From NCBI RefSeq assembly GCF_000745345.1, contig NZ_JQNR01000004.1, forward strand, positions 372,001 to 436,000: 64,000 bases of DNA. Direction: 5' to 3'. Shown here piece by piece: positions 34,970 through 43,818 of the stretch. Each line of letters begins with the position of its first letter. Position 1 is the stretch's first letter. The stretch is from Actinacidiphila yeochonensis CN732 (GTDB lineage: Bacteria; Actinomycetota; Actinomycetes; Streptomycetales; Streptomycetaceae). Under the pieces are notes generated by a model, which saw only the letters and a program-made list of their open reading frames with translations, had not been told where the DNA came from and ran no database searches. A program made the translations under genes and the position numbers.

Positions 34970-36553
34970 GTGACGACGTTCAGCAGACGCGGCTTTCTCC
35001 GTGCGGCCACGGCCGGCGGGATATCCGCTGCCGGGGTGCTGGGCCTTCCGAAGGCGTTCGCCGACTCCCGGCGCTCGCTTGCCGCCGGGACCAGCGCCCT
35101 GGTCATCGGCTCCGGGTTCGGCGGCTCCGTGGCCGCCCTGCGGCTGGGGGCCGCGGGCGTGCAGACCCTCGTCCTGGAACGCGGCCAGCACTACGCCTAC
35201 AGCCCGACGCAGGCGGTGTTCGGCAACGAACTGGCGCCCACCAGCCAGACGTTCTGGTTCCAGAACACCGCCGAGTGGCCCGGCGTGCAGCCGGTACCGA
35301 TCAGCCCGGTGCCCGGCCTGATCGAGGTCATCACCGCGGGCGCCATCCAGATAGCGGCCGGCGCCTGCCTGGGCGGCGGTTCCGTCGTCTACGCCGGCGT
35401 CACCGTGCAGCCGCCGCGCAAGTACTTCAACGCCCTCTACCCCAAGGGCCTTTCCTACGACGAGCTGGACAAGGTCTACTACCCGCGGGTGCGCGGCAAC
35501 ATCGGCGCCTCCGCCATGCCCTCGGACATCTACGGCTCCGACCCGTTCACCCACTCGCGTGCCTTCGACGCCCAGGTGTCGGCGGCGGGCTACGCCAGCA
35601 GCCCCGTCGACACCGTCTTCAACTGGACCAAGGTCCGCGGCGAGCTGGCCGGCCGGCTGCGGCCCTCGGCCATCGCCGGCGAGTCGTCCTTCGGCAACAG
35701 CGACGGCGCGAAGAACGACCTCACCCAGACCTACCTGCCCAGGGCGCTGGCCACGGGCAACGTGCGCATCGCCACCCTCACCGAGGTCACCGCGATCCAC
35801 CAGGGCGCGGGAGGCCGCGGCTGGAGCGTCGACGTCCGCCGGTACAACCCGGACGGCACCCTCGCCGGCACCGCCACCTACACCGCCGACCTGCTCTTCG
35901 TCGCCGCCGGCTCGGTCAACACCACCCGGCTGATGGTCGCCGCCCGGGACAGCGGCGCGCTGCCCGGCCTGGACACCTCGGTCGGCACCAACTGGGGCAG
36001 CAACGGCGACACGTTCGCCTTCCGCACCTTCGACGGACCGGTCGGCGCCACGCAGGGGGCGCCCTGCGCCTCGACGGTCTTCGTCGACAGCGACAAGGGC
36101 CTCGGCATCCCCACCCGGGTCGAGAACTGGTACTTCATGCCGTTCAACAGCACCCCGTACATGGCCCAGTTCAGCGTCTCCGCCGACCTGGACAACCGCG
36201 GCACGTGGACGTACGACAAGAAGACCGGCAAGGTCGACATGCTCGACTGGGACGAGAGCAAGAACACCCCGTCGCTGGACGCCGCGTCCAACTTCAACCA
36301 GGTGATCATCGACAAGGGCCTGGGCGGCGCCGTCGACACCATCGCGCCCTCCGCCGAGGGCACGGCCCACCCGCTCGGCGGCGTGCCGATCGGCCAGGCG
36401 ACGGACCTCTACGGCCGGGTCAAGGGCTACCGTGGGCTGTACGTCCTCGACGGCGCGCTGCTGCCGGGCAACGTCGGCGGCGCCAACCCCTCCCTGACCA
36501 TCGCCGCGCTGGCCGAACGCGCCATGGACGACATCGTCGCCGGCGGCTGCTGA
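34970..36553 (+). CDS. Tat-exported GMC oxidoreductase, cholesterol-oxidase-like
   Basis: A protein of 527 residues. A twin-arginine signal (SRRGFLRA, then an Ala/Gly-rich core) occupies the first 32 residues. The FAD motif is ALVIGSGFGGSVAALRLG (about 43-60). The C-terminal GMC block TAHPLGGVPIGQATD...GLYVLDGALLPG...GANPSLTIAALAER carries the conserved His (about 467) and Asn (about 506) of cholesterol oxidases. The predicted reaction is oxidation of a secondary alcohol, with possible isomerisation, outside the cell. Cholesterol-oxidase-like enzymes also occur in polyene clusters such as pimaricin (PimE), so a pathway role is possible, as is sterol oxidation. GTG start with GAAGGAG upstream. 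A stem-loop follows the stop. Confidence 0.87.
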   Translation: MTTFSRRGFLRAATAGGISAAGVLGLPKAFADSRRSLAAGTSALVIGSGFGGSVAALRLGAAGVQTLVLERGQHYAYSPTQAVFGNELAPTSQTFWFQNTAEWPGVQPVPISPVPGLIEVITAGAIQIAAGACLGGGSVVYAGVTVQPPRKYFNALYPKGLSYDELDKVYYPRVRGNIGASAMPSDIYGSDPFTHSRAFDAQVSAAGYASSPVDTVFNWTKVRGELAGRLRPSAIAGESSFGNSDGAKNDLTQTYLPRALATGNVRIATLTEVTAIHQGAGGRGWSVDVRRYNPDGTLAGTATYTADLLFVAAGSVNTTRLMVAARDSGALPGLDTSVGTNWGSNGDTFAFRTFDGPVGATQGAPCASTVFVDSDKGLGIPTRVENWYFMPFNSTPYMAQFSVSADLDNRGTWTYDKKTGKVDMLDWDESKNTPSLDAASNFNQVIIDKGLGGAVDTIAPSAEGTAHPLGGVPIGQATDLYGRVKGYRGLYVLDGALLPGNVGGANPSLTIAALAERAMDDIVAGGC

Positions 36554-36570
36554 CCGCACCGACCCGAGAC

Positions 36571-36600
36571 GGGGCCGGAGCGCGTACCGCTCCCGGCCCC
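36571..36600. terminator. stem-loop after the GMC oxidase
   Basis: GGGGCCGGAGCG pairs with CGCTCCCGGCCCC (one bulge) around a short loop, 18 bases after the GMC stop codon. It may attenuate read-through into the SDR gene. Confidence 0.5.
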
Positions 36601-36700
36601 GCACCCCGCCCGGGGCCCCACCGGCAGTACGGTCCGCGGCACCGTCGCGGGCGCTGCCCGGGGCCCCGCCACCGGTCCCGCACCCCCGAAGGAGTGACTC

Positions 36701-37582
36701 TTGGACGCGACCACGACGTCCACCACCGCCCCGCCGGTCCGTGAAGCCGCCACCATCGTGCTGGTCGGCGCCACCTCCGGCATCGGCCGGGCGGCCGCCA
36801 CCCGGTTCGCCGAGCGCGGCGACCGGGTGATCGCCGTCGGCCGGGACGCCTCGCGCGGCCGCGACCTGCTGCGCGAACTGGCCGAACACACCCCGCGCGA
36901 CGGATCGCACACCTTCGTCGGCGGAGACGTCTCCACCGCGGCGGGCGTGGCGCAGATCGCCGAAGCGGTCCGCGAACGCACCTCCGCCGTCGACGTGCTG
37001 GTGAACGCGGCCGGCCTGGTCTCGCGCCGCCGCGAGGTGACGACCGAGGGCATCGAGCTGAACTTCGCCGTCCACCACCTGGCCCCGTACTCCATGACCG
37101 GTGCGCTGCTGCCGCTGCTGGAGGCCGGCGGCGGACGCGTGGTCAACGTCAACTCCGAGGGCCACCGGGCCGCGATCAGCGGCGGAGCGGTCTTCCTGGA
37201 CTACTCCGACCTGCAACTGGAGCGATCCTACGAGACCTGGACGGCCTACAGCCGCTCCAAACTGGCCAACATGCTCTTCACCTCGGAGCTGCACCGCCGG
37301 CTCCCGCACCTGGGCGTGGTGGCGCTGCACCCCGGCGTGGTGCGCACCCGCATCGGCCGCGACCTGCCGCGCGCCCAGGTGGCGATGCTGTCGGTCTTCG
37401 CGCTCTCCCCCGGCAAGGGGGCCGGGCCCGTCGTCCACCTCGCGACCTCCCCCGATGTCGTCAATGGCGCGTACTACAACCGCTTCGACCGGACGCCGGC
37501 CTCGCCCGCCGCCCGCGACGCGGACGCAGCCGCCCGCCTGTGGCGGGTCACCGAGGAGCTGCGCGGCCCGTTCGGCGGCTGA
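36701..37582 (+). CDS. short-chain dehydrogenase/reductase
   Basis: A protein of 293 residues, classical SDR. It has the cofactor motif GATSGIGRAAA (about residues 23-33), NAAG near 108, Ser in NVNSEGH and the catalytic YSRSK near 182. In place of the acidic NAD selector after strand 2 it has GRDASRGR, which favours NADPH. The closest general type is the retinol-dehydrogenase/WW-oxidoreductase-like group acting on lipophilic carbonyls or alcohols. TTG start at 36701 with GAAGGAG upstream. It follows the GMC oxidase by 147 bp in the same direction, so the two may act on the same substrate. Confidence 0.87.
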   Translation: MDATTTSTTAPPVREAATIVLVGATSGIGRAAATRFAERGDRVIAVGRDASRGRDLLRELAEHTPRDGSHTFVGGDVSTAAGVAQIAEAVRERTSAVDVLVNAAGLVSRRREVTTEGIELNFAVHHLAPYSMTGALLPLLEAGGGRVVNVNSEGHRAAISGGAVFLDYSDLQLERSYETWTAYSRSKLANMLFTSELHRRLPHLGVVALHPGVVRTRIGRDLPRAQVAMLSVFALSPGKGAGPVVHLATSPDVVNGAYYNRFDRTPASPAARDADAAARLWRVTEELRGPFGG

Positions 37583-37584
37583 AC

Positions 37585-37632
37585 CGCGCGCCCGAGCGGG
37601 GGCCGGTGGGCCGGCCCCCGCTCGGGCGCGCG
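37585..37632. terminator. perfect 22-bp stem between convergent SDR genes
   Basis: Two perfectly complementary 22-base arms (37585-37606 and 37611-37632) flank a 4-base loop, starting 3 bases after the plus-strand SDR stop. It can serve both convergent genes. Confidence 0.75.
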
Positions 37633-37653
37633 CCGCACCCGCCCGGACAGGGC

Positions 37654-38532
37654 CTACGAGCGCCCGGCCCGTTCCAGGGCCGGGCGCTCGCGCGGGTCCG
37701 CCGCCGCCGCGGCGGCCGGCCGCCGCAGTCGCGGCAGCACCAGCCGCCGCACCACGACGAACGTCACCCGGTGCGGCACGTGCCGGCCGGCCAGCGCCTG
37801 CGCCTTGGCGACAACGCCCGGCACCGCGATCCGGCGACCCCGGCGGGCCGCGCGCAGCCCGGCCCGGGCCACCGTCCGCGGCGTCTTCCAGGCCATCCAC
37901 TGCTTGGCCTCCAGCTCCGCCGCGCCGCCCACCGCCATGAACTCGGTGCGCACCGGGCCCGGGGCCAGCAGCGTGCAGCTGACCCCGGTCCCGCGCAGCT
38001 CGGCGTGGAGCGACTCGGCGAAGGTGTTGACGAACGCCTTGGACGCGGCGTACGTGGCCGCGCCCGGCACGGGCTGCATGCCCGCGGTCGACCCGGTGAT
38101 CAGGATCGACCCGCAGCGGCGCGCCAGCATGCCGGGCAGCACCGCGAGCGTCAGCTCGTGCATCGCCACCACGTCGACCTCCACCTCGGCGGCCTCCGCG
38201 CGGGGGTCGCCGTCGGCGAGGTAGCCGCAGGTGGTGAAGCCCGCGTTGTTGGCGAGCACCCCGATCTCCAGCGCGGCCAACTCCTCCACCAACTCGGCGC
38301 GGTCGGCGCGGTCGGCCAGGTCGCAGGCCCTGACCTCCACCCGCGCCCGGTACGCGCCGCGCAGCTGACCCGCCAACTCGTCCAGCCGGTCCTTGCGGCG
38401 GGCCACCAGCAGCAGCCGGTGGCCTCGGGCCGCGAGCCGGCCCGCCATCTCCCGGCCGATCCCCGACGACGCGCCGGTGACCACCGCCCAGCCGCGGTGG
38501 CGGGCCGCACCGGCCCGCCACGCCCGGCTCAT
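37654..38532 (-). CDS. short-chain dehydrogenase/reductase
   Basis: A protein of 292 residues. It has VVTGASSGIGREMAGRLAARG (about 17-37), ACDLADRADRAELV, ANNAGFTTCG, Ser in LITGSTAGMQP, and YAASKAF (about 158). ARRKDRLDEL after strand 2 again favours NADP. It resembles the fatty-acid ketoreductase/HSD17B12-like SDR subgroup, with a basic C-terminal tail (about 240-290) that may contact membrane. The start overlaps the stop of the upstream FAD oxidoreductase (ATGA), so the two are translationally coupled. They may supply consecutive redox steps on one substrate. Confidence 0.87.
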   Translation of the reverse strand: MSRAWRAGAARHRGWAVVTGASSGIGREMAGRLAARGHRLLLVARRKDRLDELAGQLRGAYRARVEVRACDLADRADRAELVEELAALEIGVLANNAGFTTCGYLADGDPRAEAAEVEVDVVAMHELTLAVLPGMLARRCGSILITGSTAGMQPVPGAATYAASKAFVNTFAESLHAELRGTGVSCTLLAPGPVRTEFMAVGGAAELEAKQWMAWKTPRTVARAGLRAARRGRRIAVPGVVAKAQALAGRHVPHRVTFVVVRRLVLPRLRRPAAAAAADPRERPALERAGRS

Positions 38533-39884
38533 TTGCGCACCGGCGCCGAGGCCGCCGACTGCCCGGTCAGCTGCTCGGTCAGCCGCTGCCCGGCCGCGTT
38601 GCCCGCCCGGGTGCACGACTCGATGGACACGCCCCACAGGTAGTCGCCGGACAGCTCCAGGCCGGGCAGCTGCTGGACCGCGTGCCGCACGTCGAAGAGG
38701 AACTCCCCGTGGTAGGGCAGGTAGGCGCTGTAGGCGGCCGGCCAGATCCGGCCCACCCGGTTCAGCGGCCTGGCCCGGGTGGCGCCCAGGTAGCGGGTCA
38801 GCCGCCGCTCGGTCTGCTCCACCCAGGTGTTCAGCTGCTCGGTGGACAGCTCGGTGTCGCGCGCGCCGCGCCCGCTGAACGTGTAGCGCACGATGTGCCG
38901 GTCGTTCATGCCGTAGGAGCCGGCGTTGCTGCACGGGCCGCCGTCGTGCATGGCCAGCGCCCGTACCGTGCTGGTGAACACCGGACGGTCGTACTCCACC
39001 AGCATCACCGACGACGGGTTGTACCGCACCTCGCTCAACCGCTTGCCCAGGCCCGGCAGTTCGGAGCGGACGATCTCGGCGGCGGCGTAGGCGGGGGCGG
39101 CCACCACGACGCCGTCGTAGGGCAGTTCCTCGGCGGGCGCGCCGTCGGTGGACGCGCGCACCCCGGCGATCCGGCCGTCGCGGACCACCAGGCCCTCGAC
39201 GGTGGTGTTCAGCCGCACGTTCACCCGCCGGGCGAACGCCTCCAGCGCCGGCTGCACGCCGTCGACCAACTGGTCGTAGTAGTCCAGCAGCAGCGCCAGG
39301 TTGGTGCCGAACGTGCCGAGGTAGACGTCGTCCGGCTCGGCGCCGTTCATCCGGACCGTCATCGGCCGCAGCAGCGTGTTGGTGATCTGCTCGCTGAAGT
39401 GCGCCGACAGCGGCTCGTGGTCGTACTTGCGGGCGAGCTCGGTGAAGTACTTCGAGCCGAGGAACTTGTTGGACTCGTCGCTCTGGATGCGCGCCGCCAT
39501 CGCCGCGAGGCGCGCGAAGTCGCGCGGCTTGCCCATCTTGCGGATGTTGGCCAGCGACCGGGTGCGCCGGGTGCTGTCCAGGGTGAGCACCTCGTCGTCC
39601 TTCATCATGGACGTGTTGATCCCGAACGGCTCCCACCGGTAGCTGCCCAGGGTGTCCAGGAAGGTGCGGAAGGCGGTGTACTTGCGGCCGATGTTCTTGC
39701 CGCCCATCATCACCGGCCGGTCGCCCAGCTTCGCGACCCCGAACCGGCCGCCGAGCCGGTCCTCGCGCTCGATCATGTCGACGTCGAAGCCCGCGCGTTC
39801 CAGGTGGAGCGCCGCGGACAGTCCGGATATGCCGCTGCCGACGACGGCGACTCGGGCGCCGTCACCTACGGTGTTTCCCAGCAT
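38529..39884 (-). CDS. FAD-dependent amine-oxidase/protoporphyrinogen-oxidase-like enzyme
   Basis: A protein of 451 residues of the NAD(P)-binding-domain amine oxidase fold. The dinucleotide motif VAVVGSGISGLSAALHLERAG (about 12-32) is followed by EREDRLGGRFG, the family's RxGGR-type block. The C-terminal FAD contact LSGDYLWGVSIESCTRAGNAAGQRL is present. Members include desaturases and oxidases of hydrocarbons, amines or porphyrinogens; the substrate is unknown. The sequence has no signal peptide. It is the first gene of a two-gene operon with the SDR that overlaps its stop. The upstream spacer carries an operator-like palindrome 374 bp away. Confidence 0.83.
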   Translation of the reverse strand: MLGNTVGDGARVAVVGSGISGLSAALHLERAGFDVDMIEREDRLGGRFGVAKLGDRPVMMGGKNIGRKYTAFRTFLDTLGSYRWEPFGINTSMMKDDEVLTLDSTRRTRSLANIRKMGKPRDFARLAAMAARIQSDESNKFLGSKYFTELARKYDHEPLSAHFSEQITNTLLRPMTVRMNGAEPDDVYLGTFGTNLALLLDYYDQLVDGVQPALEAFARRVNVRLNTTVEGLVVRDGRIAGVRASTDGAPAEELPYDGVVVAAPAYAAAEIVRSELPGLGKRLSEVRYNPSSVMLVEYDRPVFTSTVRALAMHDGGPCSNAGSYGMNDRHIVRYTFSGRGARDTELSTEQLNTWVEQTERRLTRYLGATRARPLNRVGRIWPAAYSAYLPYHGEFLFDVRHAVQQLPGLELSGDYLWGVSIESCTRAGNAAGQRLTEQLTGQSAASAPVRK

Positions 39885-40311
39885 CGGTGCATCACTCTCT
39901 TGGGTAGGCCCTGGTCGAGGGCGAGGGCGAGCGAGTGGGTGTGTACGGACGTGCGGGTGTTCGGGGTGTTCGAGGTGTTCGGGGTGTTGCCGGGTGTGCG
40001 GGACGCACGAGGTGCGCGGGCGTGCGGAGTCGTGGGGGACGGCGGATCGGGCCGCCGCCGGGGCCGGGTGGACGCCCTTGCGGCGGGACGGCCGAGAGCG
40101 CTCGCGGTCGCGTCGGCGGGCGGGTGGAATGGACAGGGCGGCGTGGAGCGCCGGTTCGGCGCCTCGGGCGGGGAGTCCGCGTGGCGGCTCCCGGGAAGGC
40201 GAGCCGCCGTCCGGCCGTGCCGTTGAGATGGCTGTGGCGACCTGTCGAACATCGTTGACACAGCGTTGTGTTGACGGTTCGTCAGATTCAGGGGCGGGCG
40301 TCGTCAGCGGC
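39885..40311. other. intergenic region with low-complexity tract and palindrome
   Basis: This 427-bp spacer is upstream of the FAD oxidoreductase gene. It contains degenerate GGTGTTCGGGGTGTTCGAG-type repeats (about 39955-39985) and, near the far end, an operator-like palindrome at 40258-40271. No credible coding region is present. Confidence 0.45.
40258..40271. promoter_or_regulatory. operator-like palindrome ACACA-GCGT-TGTGT
   Basis: A perfect 5-bp inverted repeat with a 4-bp spacer. On each side the bases GTTG and TGAC extend it as partial direct copies. TTGACA at 40255-40260 resembles a -35 element, but no gene follows on the plus strand. It could control the minus-strand FAD oxidoreductase from a distance. 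Confidence 0.35.
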
Positions 40312-41274
40312 TCACCGCGTGTCGCCGCCGGTCTCCGCCAGCCACGCGGGCAGGCAGTCCTCGGCGAACGAGGCGGCGTCGCCGCCGGTCTTCTCCCGGT
40401 GCGCCCGCACGCCTTCGGCGTACCGGCGCAGGTGCTCCTGGGTGGACCTGCGGCTGGCCAGCGCCAGGAACCGGGCCCGCTCCATCGCCAGGCCCCGGCC
40501 CAGGGAGCTCGAACCCCCCTTGTGCACGGCCTGCTTGACGGCCCGCACGGAGCCCGGCGCCCGCTGTGAGAGCCGCAGCGCGACGGCCGCCGCCTCCCGC
40601 CGCACGTCCTCGTGCGGCACCACCCGGTGCACGAGCCCGGCCTCGGCGGCCTCCTGTGCTCCCAGCAGCCTTCCCTCCAGGAGGAGTTCGAGGGTCCGCC
40701 CGGTGCCCAGGGTGCGGGCCAGCAGCTGGCTGCCGCCGCCGCCCGGGATCAGCCCGAGTGTCGACTCCACCAGACCGACCTTGTAGCCGCCGTCACCCAT
40801 GACCCGGATGTCGCAGGCCAGGGCCAGCTCGAAGCCGCCGCCCAGGGCCAGGCCGTCGATCGCCGCGACGTACACCTTGTCGCTGGCCTGGATACGGCGG
40901 ATCAGCCCGTGGAAGGCCAGCAGCGCCCGGATGCCCGCGACCGGGCTGCGGTCCAGCGCCCGCCCCGCGCCCGGCACCCGGCCGAGCGCGCCCACCAGGC
41001 GCAGCGGCCCGGGCGCGGCGGCCGCGGGCACCCGCATGCCGCCGGCCTCGGCGCCGGCCAGCAGCTCCTCGGCGTCGTAGTGGCCCAGGAACACCCCGGG
41101 CACCTCACCGGTCAGCACCACCGCGCGCACGCCGCGGCGGTGCTCGGCGCGGGCCAGCGTCCGCGCCAGCTCGGACGTCACCGCGCCGGTGAGGAAGTTG
41201 TACGGTCCGTTGAGCACGCGCACGGTCAGCACCGCGCCGTCGCGCTCTGCCTGTATGTGGTCCACTCGCTTCAC
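40312..41274 (-). CDS. enoyl-CoA hydratase/isomerase family protein
   Basis: A protein of 320 residues with the crotonase fold. It has ALDRSP...FHGLIRRIQASDKVYVAAIDGLALGGGFELALACDIRV, the oxyanion-hole block, followed by GLVESTLGLIPGGGGSQLLAR and AVKQAVHKG. The Glu in LGLVES-type position is present, and the second catalytic Glu of hydratases is replaced in LGLIPGGGG, so the reaction could be hydration, isomerisation or hydrolysis. In this setting it might process the acyl chain before activation or belong to a separate degradation route. GTG start at 41274 with GGAGAGG upstream. It is separated from the MAO gene by a MITE-like element. Confidence 0.85.
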   Translation of the reverse strand: MKRVDHIQAERDGAVLTVRVLNGPYNFLTGAVTSELARTLARAEHRRGVRAVVLTGEVPGVFLGHYDAEELLAGAEAGGMRVPAAAAPGPLRLVGALGRVPGAGRALDRSPVAGIRALLAFHGLIRRIQASDKVYVAAIDGLALGGGFELALACDIRVMGDGGYKVGLVESTLGLIPGGGGSQLLARTLGTGRTLELLLEGRLLGAQEAAEAGLVHRVVPHEDVRREAAAVALRLSQRAPGSVRAVKQAVHKGGSSSLGRGLAMERARFLALASRRSTQEHLRRYAEGVRAHREKTGGDAASFAEDCLPAWLAETGGDTR

Positions 41275-41310
41275 GCAGCCTCTCCGCTCGGGCAGGACGA
41301 TCCGTGCCGG

Positions 41311-41382
41311 GGCCCTGTCTGACGCATCCCGCCTGCCCGGCCCGTTCTGCGGGCGGACCGGCGATCTTCGCCGAACAGGACC
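41311..41382. mobile_element. 72-bp MITE-like element or IS end pair
   Basis: It begins GGCCCTGTCTGAC and ends in the inverse of GGTCCTGTTCGGC, giving imperfect terminal inverted repeats. Its ends and an internal block (CTGCGGGCGGAC) match the element at 48513-48682. It encodes nothing. I infer a non-autonomous element mobilised by an IS with such ends. Confidence 0.6.
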
Positions 41383-41414
41383 AAGGAGCCCCCGTCATCG
41401 GCCGCATCGCCGGT

Positions 41415-42833
41415 TCAGACGTGCTGTTCGACCCCTGTTCCCAGGGCGGCGAGGACCTCGGCCGCCGCCCGCTCGCCGGAGGAGACGGCACCTTCCATCC
41501 CCCCGTAGTCCTTCAGGACGGTCTCCGAACCCGCCCAGTGCACCGGCCCGGCCGGTTCGCTCAGCAGACGCACGGAGCCGTTCATGGCACCGAGCGCCGG
41601 CAGCCCGAAGTAGCCGCCGCGCGACCAGGGGTCGCTGCTCCAGTCCTTCTCGAAGTACGCCTCCGGCTCAGCCGCCTCGGCGCCGAACAGCCGCGCGAGG
41701 GTCTCCAGCACCAGGCGCCGCCGCTCCGCCTCCGGCCGGCCGGCGAACTCCCGGGCGGCGGCGCCGGGGACGAACCCGACGAGCACCCCCGGCACCTCCT
41801 CGCCGACCGGCGAGTTGTCGAAGACGCCGGTCAGCGGGCCGCGCGTGGTCAGCGCCCGGCCGCTCAGGCCCCGCTCGCGCCAGAACGGGGCGGCGTAGAC
41901 GGCCGACACCTTCGTGACGGAGCCCATCGGCACGGCACGCAGCGCGGCCCGCCGGGCGTGCGGCAGGTCGGGCGTGAAGACGATGTCCGCCGCCAGCTGC
42001 GGCGGCACCGCCACCACCACCCGCCGGGCCCGTACGGTGCCCCGCGCGTGCACCACCTCCACGCCGCCGCCGGCCGGCGCGGTGTCGACGTGCGTCACCG
42101 GTGCCTGGAGCAGCACCCGGTCGCCGAGCCCCGCGGCCAGCCACTGGGCGACCCGGGCCGCGCCGCCGGTGATCCGGTGGTGGAGCTTGGTGGTGGTCAG
42201 GTTGTCGAACTTCCCGGTGGAGCCGATGTAGGCCAGCGCCTGGAGGAGGTTCAGCCGGTGCGGGTCGGCGCCCCACACCGTGGTGAACGCGGTGTCCAGC
42301 AGTGCCCGGCCCTCGCGGCTGCGCACGGTGCGGTCCAGCCAGTCGCCGACGGTCCTGCCGTCCAGTTCCTCGGCCCGCGCCGCCCGCCACGGCTCGCGCA
42401 CCGGCACCTGTCCCACCAGCCGGTCGAGCCGGAAGCGGGCGAGCGCCACGTCGAGCAGCGCGGCGGGCCGCAGCGGCGGAACCTGCCCGCGCTGGCGGCG
42501 GAGGTCGCCGGAGAGCTCCATCAGGTCCGTGCCCTGGGTCCAGGTGCGGAACAGCGGAGCCCCGGCCTCGGCCGCGAAGGCGCCCATCCGGTCGTTGCCG
42601 ACCGCGAGCCACTGGCCGCCCAGCTCCACCACGGCGCCGTCGCCGATCGGCTCGCTGAACGTCCGTCCGCCCACCCGGTCGCGGGCCTCCAGCACGAGCG
42701 GTTCGAGGCCCGCCTCGCGCAGCCCGTGCGCGGTGGACAGCCCGGCCAGCCCGGCGCCCACGACCACCACGTCGGCCTCGCGGCCCCGCGGGGAGTGCCT
42801 GCGGCCCTTCACGGGCCCCTTCGCGGTCGTCAC
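41415..42833 (-). CDS. flavin monoamine oxidase family protein
   Basis: A protein of 472 residues. The FAD motif is DVVVVGAGLAGLSTAHGLREAG (about 21-42), with EARDRVGGRT, ELGGQWLAV and the C-terminal block FEKDWSSDPWSRGGYFG plus VHWAGSET. These are signatures of bacterial MAO-like flavoenzymes (putrescine, tyramine or L-amino-acid-related oxidases). The Cys that binds FAD covalently in mammalian MAO is not at the expected place, so FAD is probably non-covalent. It may introduce an imine or aldehyde, or desaturate a cluster intermediate. GTG start at 42833, four bases after the SDR stop, so it is co-transcribed with that SDR. Confidence 0.88.
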   Translation of the reverse strand: MTTAKGPVKGRRHSPRGREADVVVVGAGLAGLSTAHGLREAGLEPLVLEARDRVGGRTFSEPIGDGAVVELGGQWLAVGNDRMGAFAAEAGAPLFRTWTQGTDLMELSGDLRRQRGQVPPLRPAALLDVALARFRLDRLVGQVPVREPWRAARAEELDGRTVGDWLDRTVRSREGRALLDTAFTTVWGADPHRLNLLQALAYIGSTGKFDNLTTTKLHHRITGGAARVAQWLAAGLGDRVLLQAPVTHVDTAPAGGGVEVVHARGTVRARRVVVAVPPQLAADIVFTPDLPHARRAALRAVPMGSVTKVSAVYAAPFWRERGLSGRALTTRGPLTGVFDNSPVGEEVPGVLVGFVPGAAAREFAGRPEAERRRLVLETLARLFGAEAAEPEAYFEKDWSSDPWSRGGYFGLPALGAMNGSVRLLSEPAGPVHWAGSETVLKDYGGMEGAVSSGERAAAEVLAALGTGVEQHV

Positions 42834-42837
42834 GGCG

Positions 42838-43818
42838 TCACACCTGCCGGGTGCTCGCGGCGGCGAAGTCGTAGCCGACCTCGGTGGCCGTCTCCGAGAC
42901 CGACCAGAGCCGCTGCGCGACCTGCGCGTCCTGCGCCCGCTTGTGGGGCTTGGCCACGCCCGGCGTGCCGCGGTAGCCGCCGAGGCTGCGCGGGCCGACG
43001 AACACGCCGCCGGGCAGGTCCGGCAGGGTCGCCGCGCAGAGCGTCGGGGACGCGCCGGCCAGCGGGCTCACCGCGAACAGGCCGTTGGCGGCGGCCATCA
43101 TGCCGCGCATCGCGCCCTTCTGACCGGCCAGTTGGAGGTTCGTGGACGCGTAGCCGGGGTGCGCCGCGTACGAGTGCAGCCGGGTGCCGGCCGCGCCCGC
43201 CCGCCGGTCGAGCTCCGCCGCGAACAGCAGGTTGGCCAGCTTGGAGCGGCCGTAGGCGCCGTAACGGCTGTACTTCTGCTCGCTGTGAAGGTCCTCGAAG
43301 TCCATCTTGCCCATGGTGTGCAGCGAGCTGCTGATGGTGACCACCCGCGCGGCGGGCGCCGTGACGAGGGCGGGCAGCAGCAGGCCGGTGAGCGCGAAGT
43401 GGCCGAGGTGGTTGGTGCCGAACTGCAGCTCGAAGCCGTCGGCGGTGGTACGGCGCGGCGGCGCCATCACGCCCGCGTTGTTGATCAGCAGGTCGAGCCG
43501 GTCGTGCTCGCCGAGGAACCGCTGGGCGAAGGCGCGGACGGAGGTCAGGTCGGCCAGGTCGAGCCGGCCGACGTCCACCTTCGCGGCGGGCGCGGCGGCG
43601 CTGATCTCCGCGGCGGCGGCGACGCCCTTGCCGGTGTCCCGCACGCCGATGACCACGTCGGCACCGGCCTTGGCCAGCTCCCGCGCCGTCACCAGGCCCA
43701 GCCCGCTGTTGGCGCCGGTGACGACCGCGAGCTTGCCGGTGAGGTTCGGGATCTGGGCGACGCTCCACTTCTTCGGGATCTCGTAGGCGGTGGTGAACAG
43801 GCTGGTGTCAGCGGACAT
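42838..43818 (-). CDS. SDR family oxidoreductase (retinol-dehydrogenase-like)
   Basis: A protein of 326 residues. It has [24 protein letters not shown] (about 29-52), GVRDTGKG (NADP-type), INNAGVM, the Ser in [10 protein letters not shown] and the catalytic YGRSK near 185. The C-terminus resembles WW-domain oxidoreductase and protochlorophyllide-reductase-like SDRs ([12 protein letters not shown]). It likely reduces or oxidises a lipophilic carbonyl. GGAGG precedes the ATG at 43818. It is the first gene of a two-gene unit with the flavin oxidase, divergent from the MarR regulator across 1.1 kb. Confidence 0.87.
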   Translation of the reverse strand: MSADTSLFTTAYEIPKKWSVAQIPNLTGKLAVVTGANSGLGLVTARELAKAGADVVIGVRDTGKGVAAAAEISAAAPAAKVDVGRLDLADLTSVRAFAQRFLGEHDRLDLLINNAGVMAPPRRTTADGFELQFGTNHLGHFALTGLLLPALVTAPAARVVTISSSLHTMGKMDFEDLHSEQKYSRYGAYGRSKLANLLFAAELDRRAGAAGTRLHSYAAHPGYASTNLQLAGQKGAMRGMMAAANGLFAVSPLAGASPTLCAATLPDLPGGVFVGPRSLGGYRGTPGVAKPHKRAQDAQVAQRLWSVSETATEVGYDFAAASTRQV

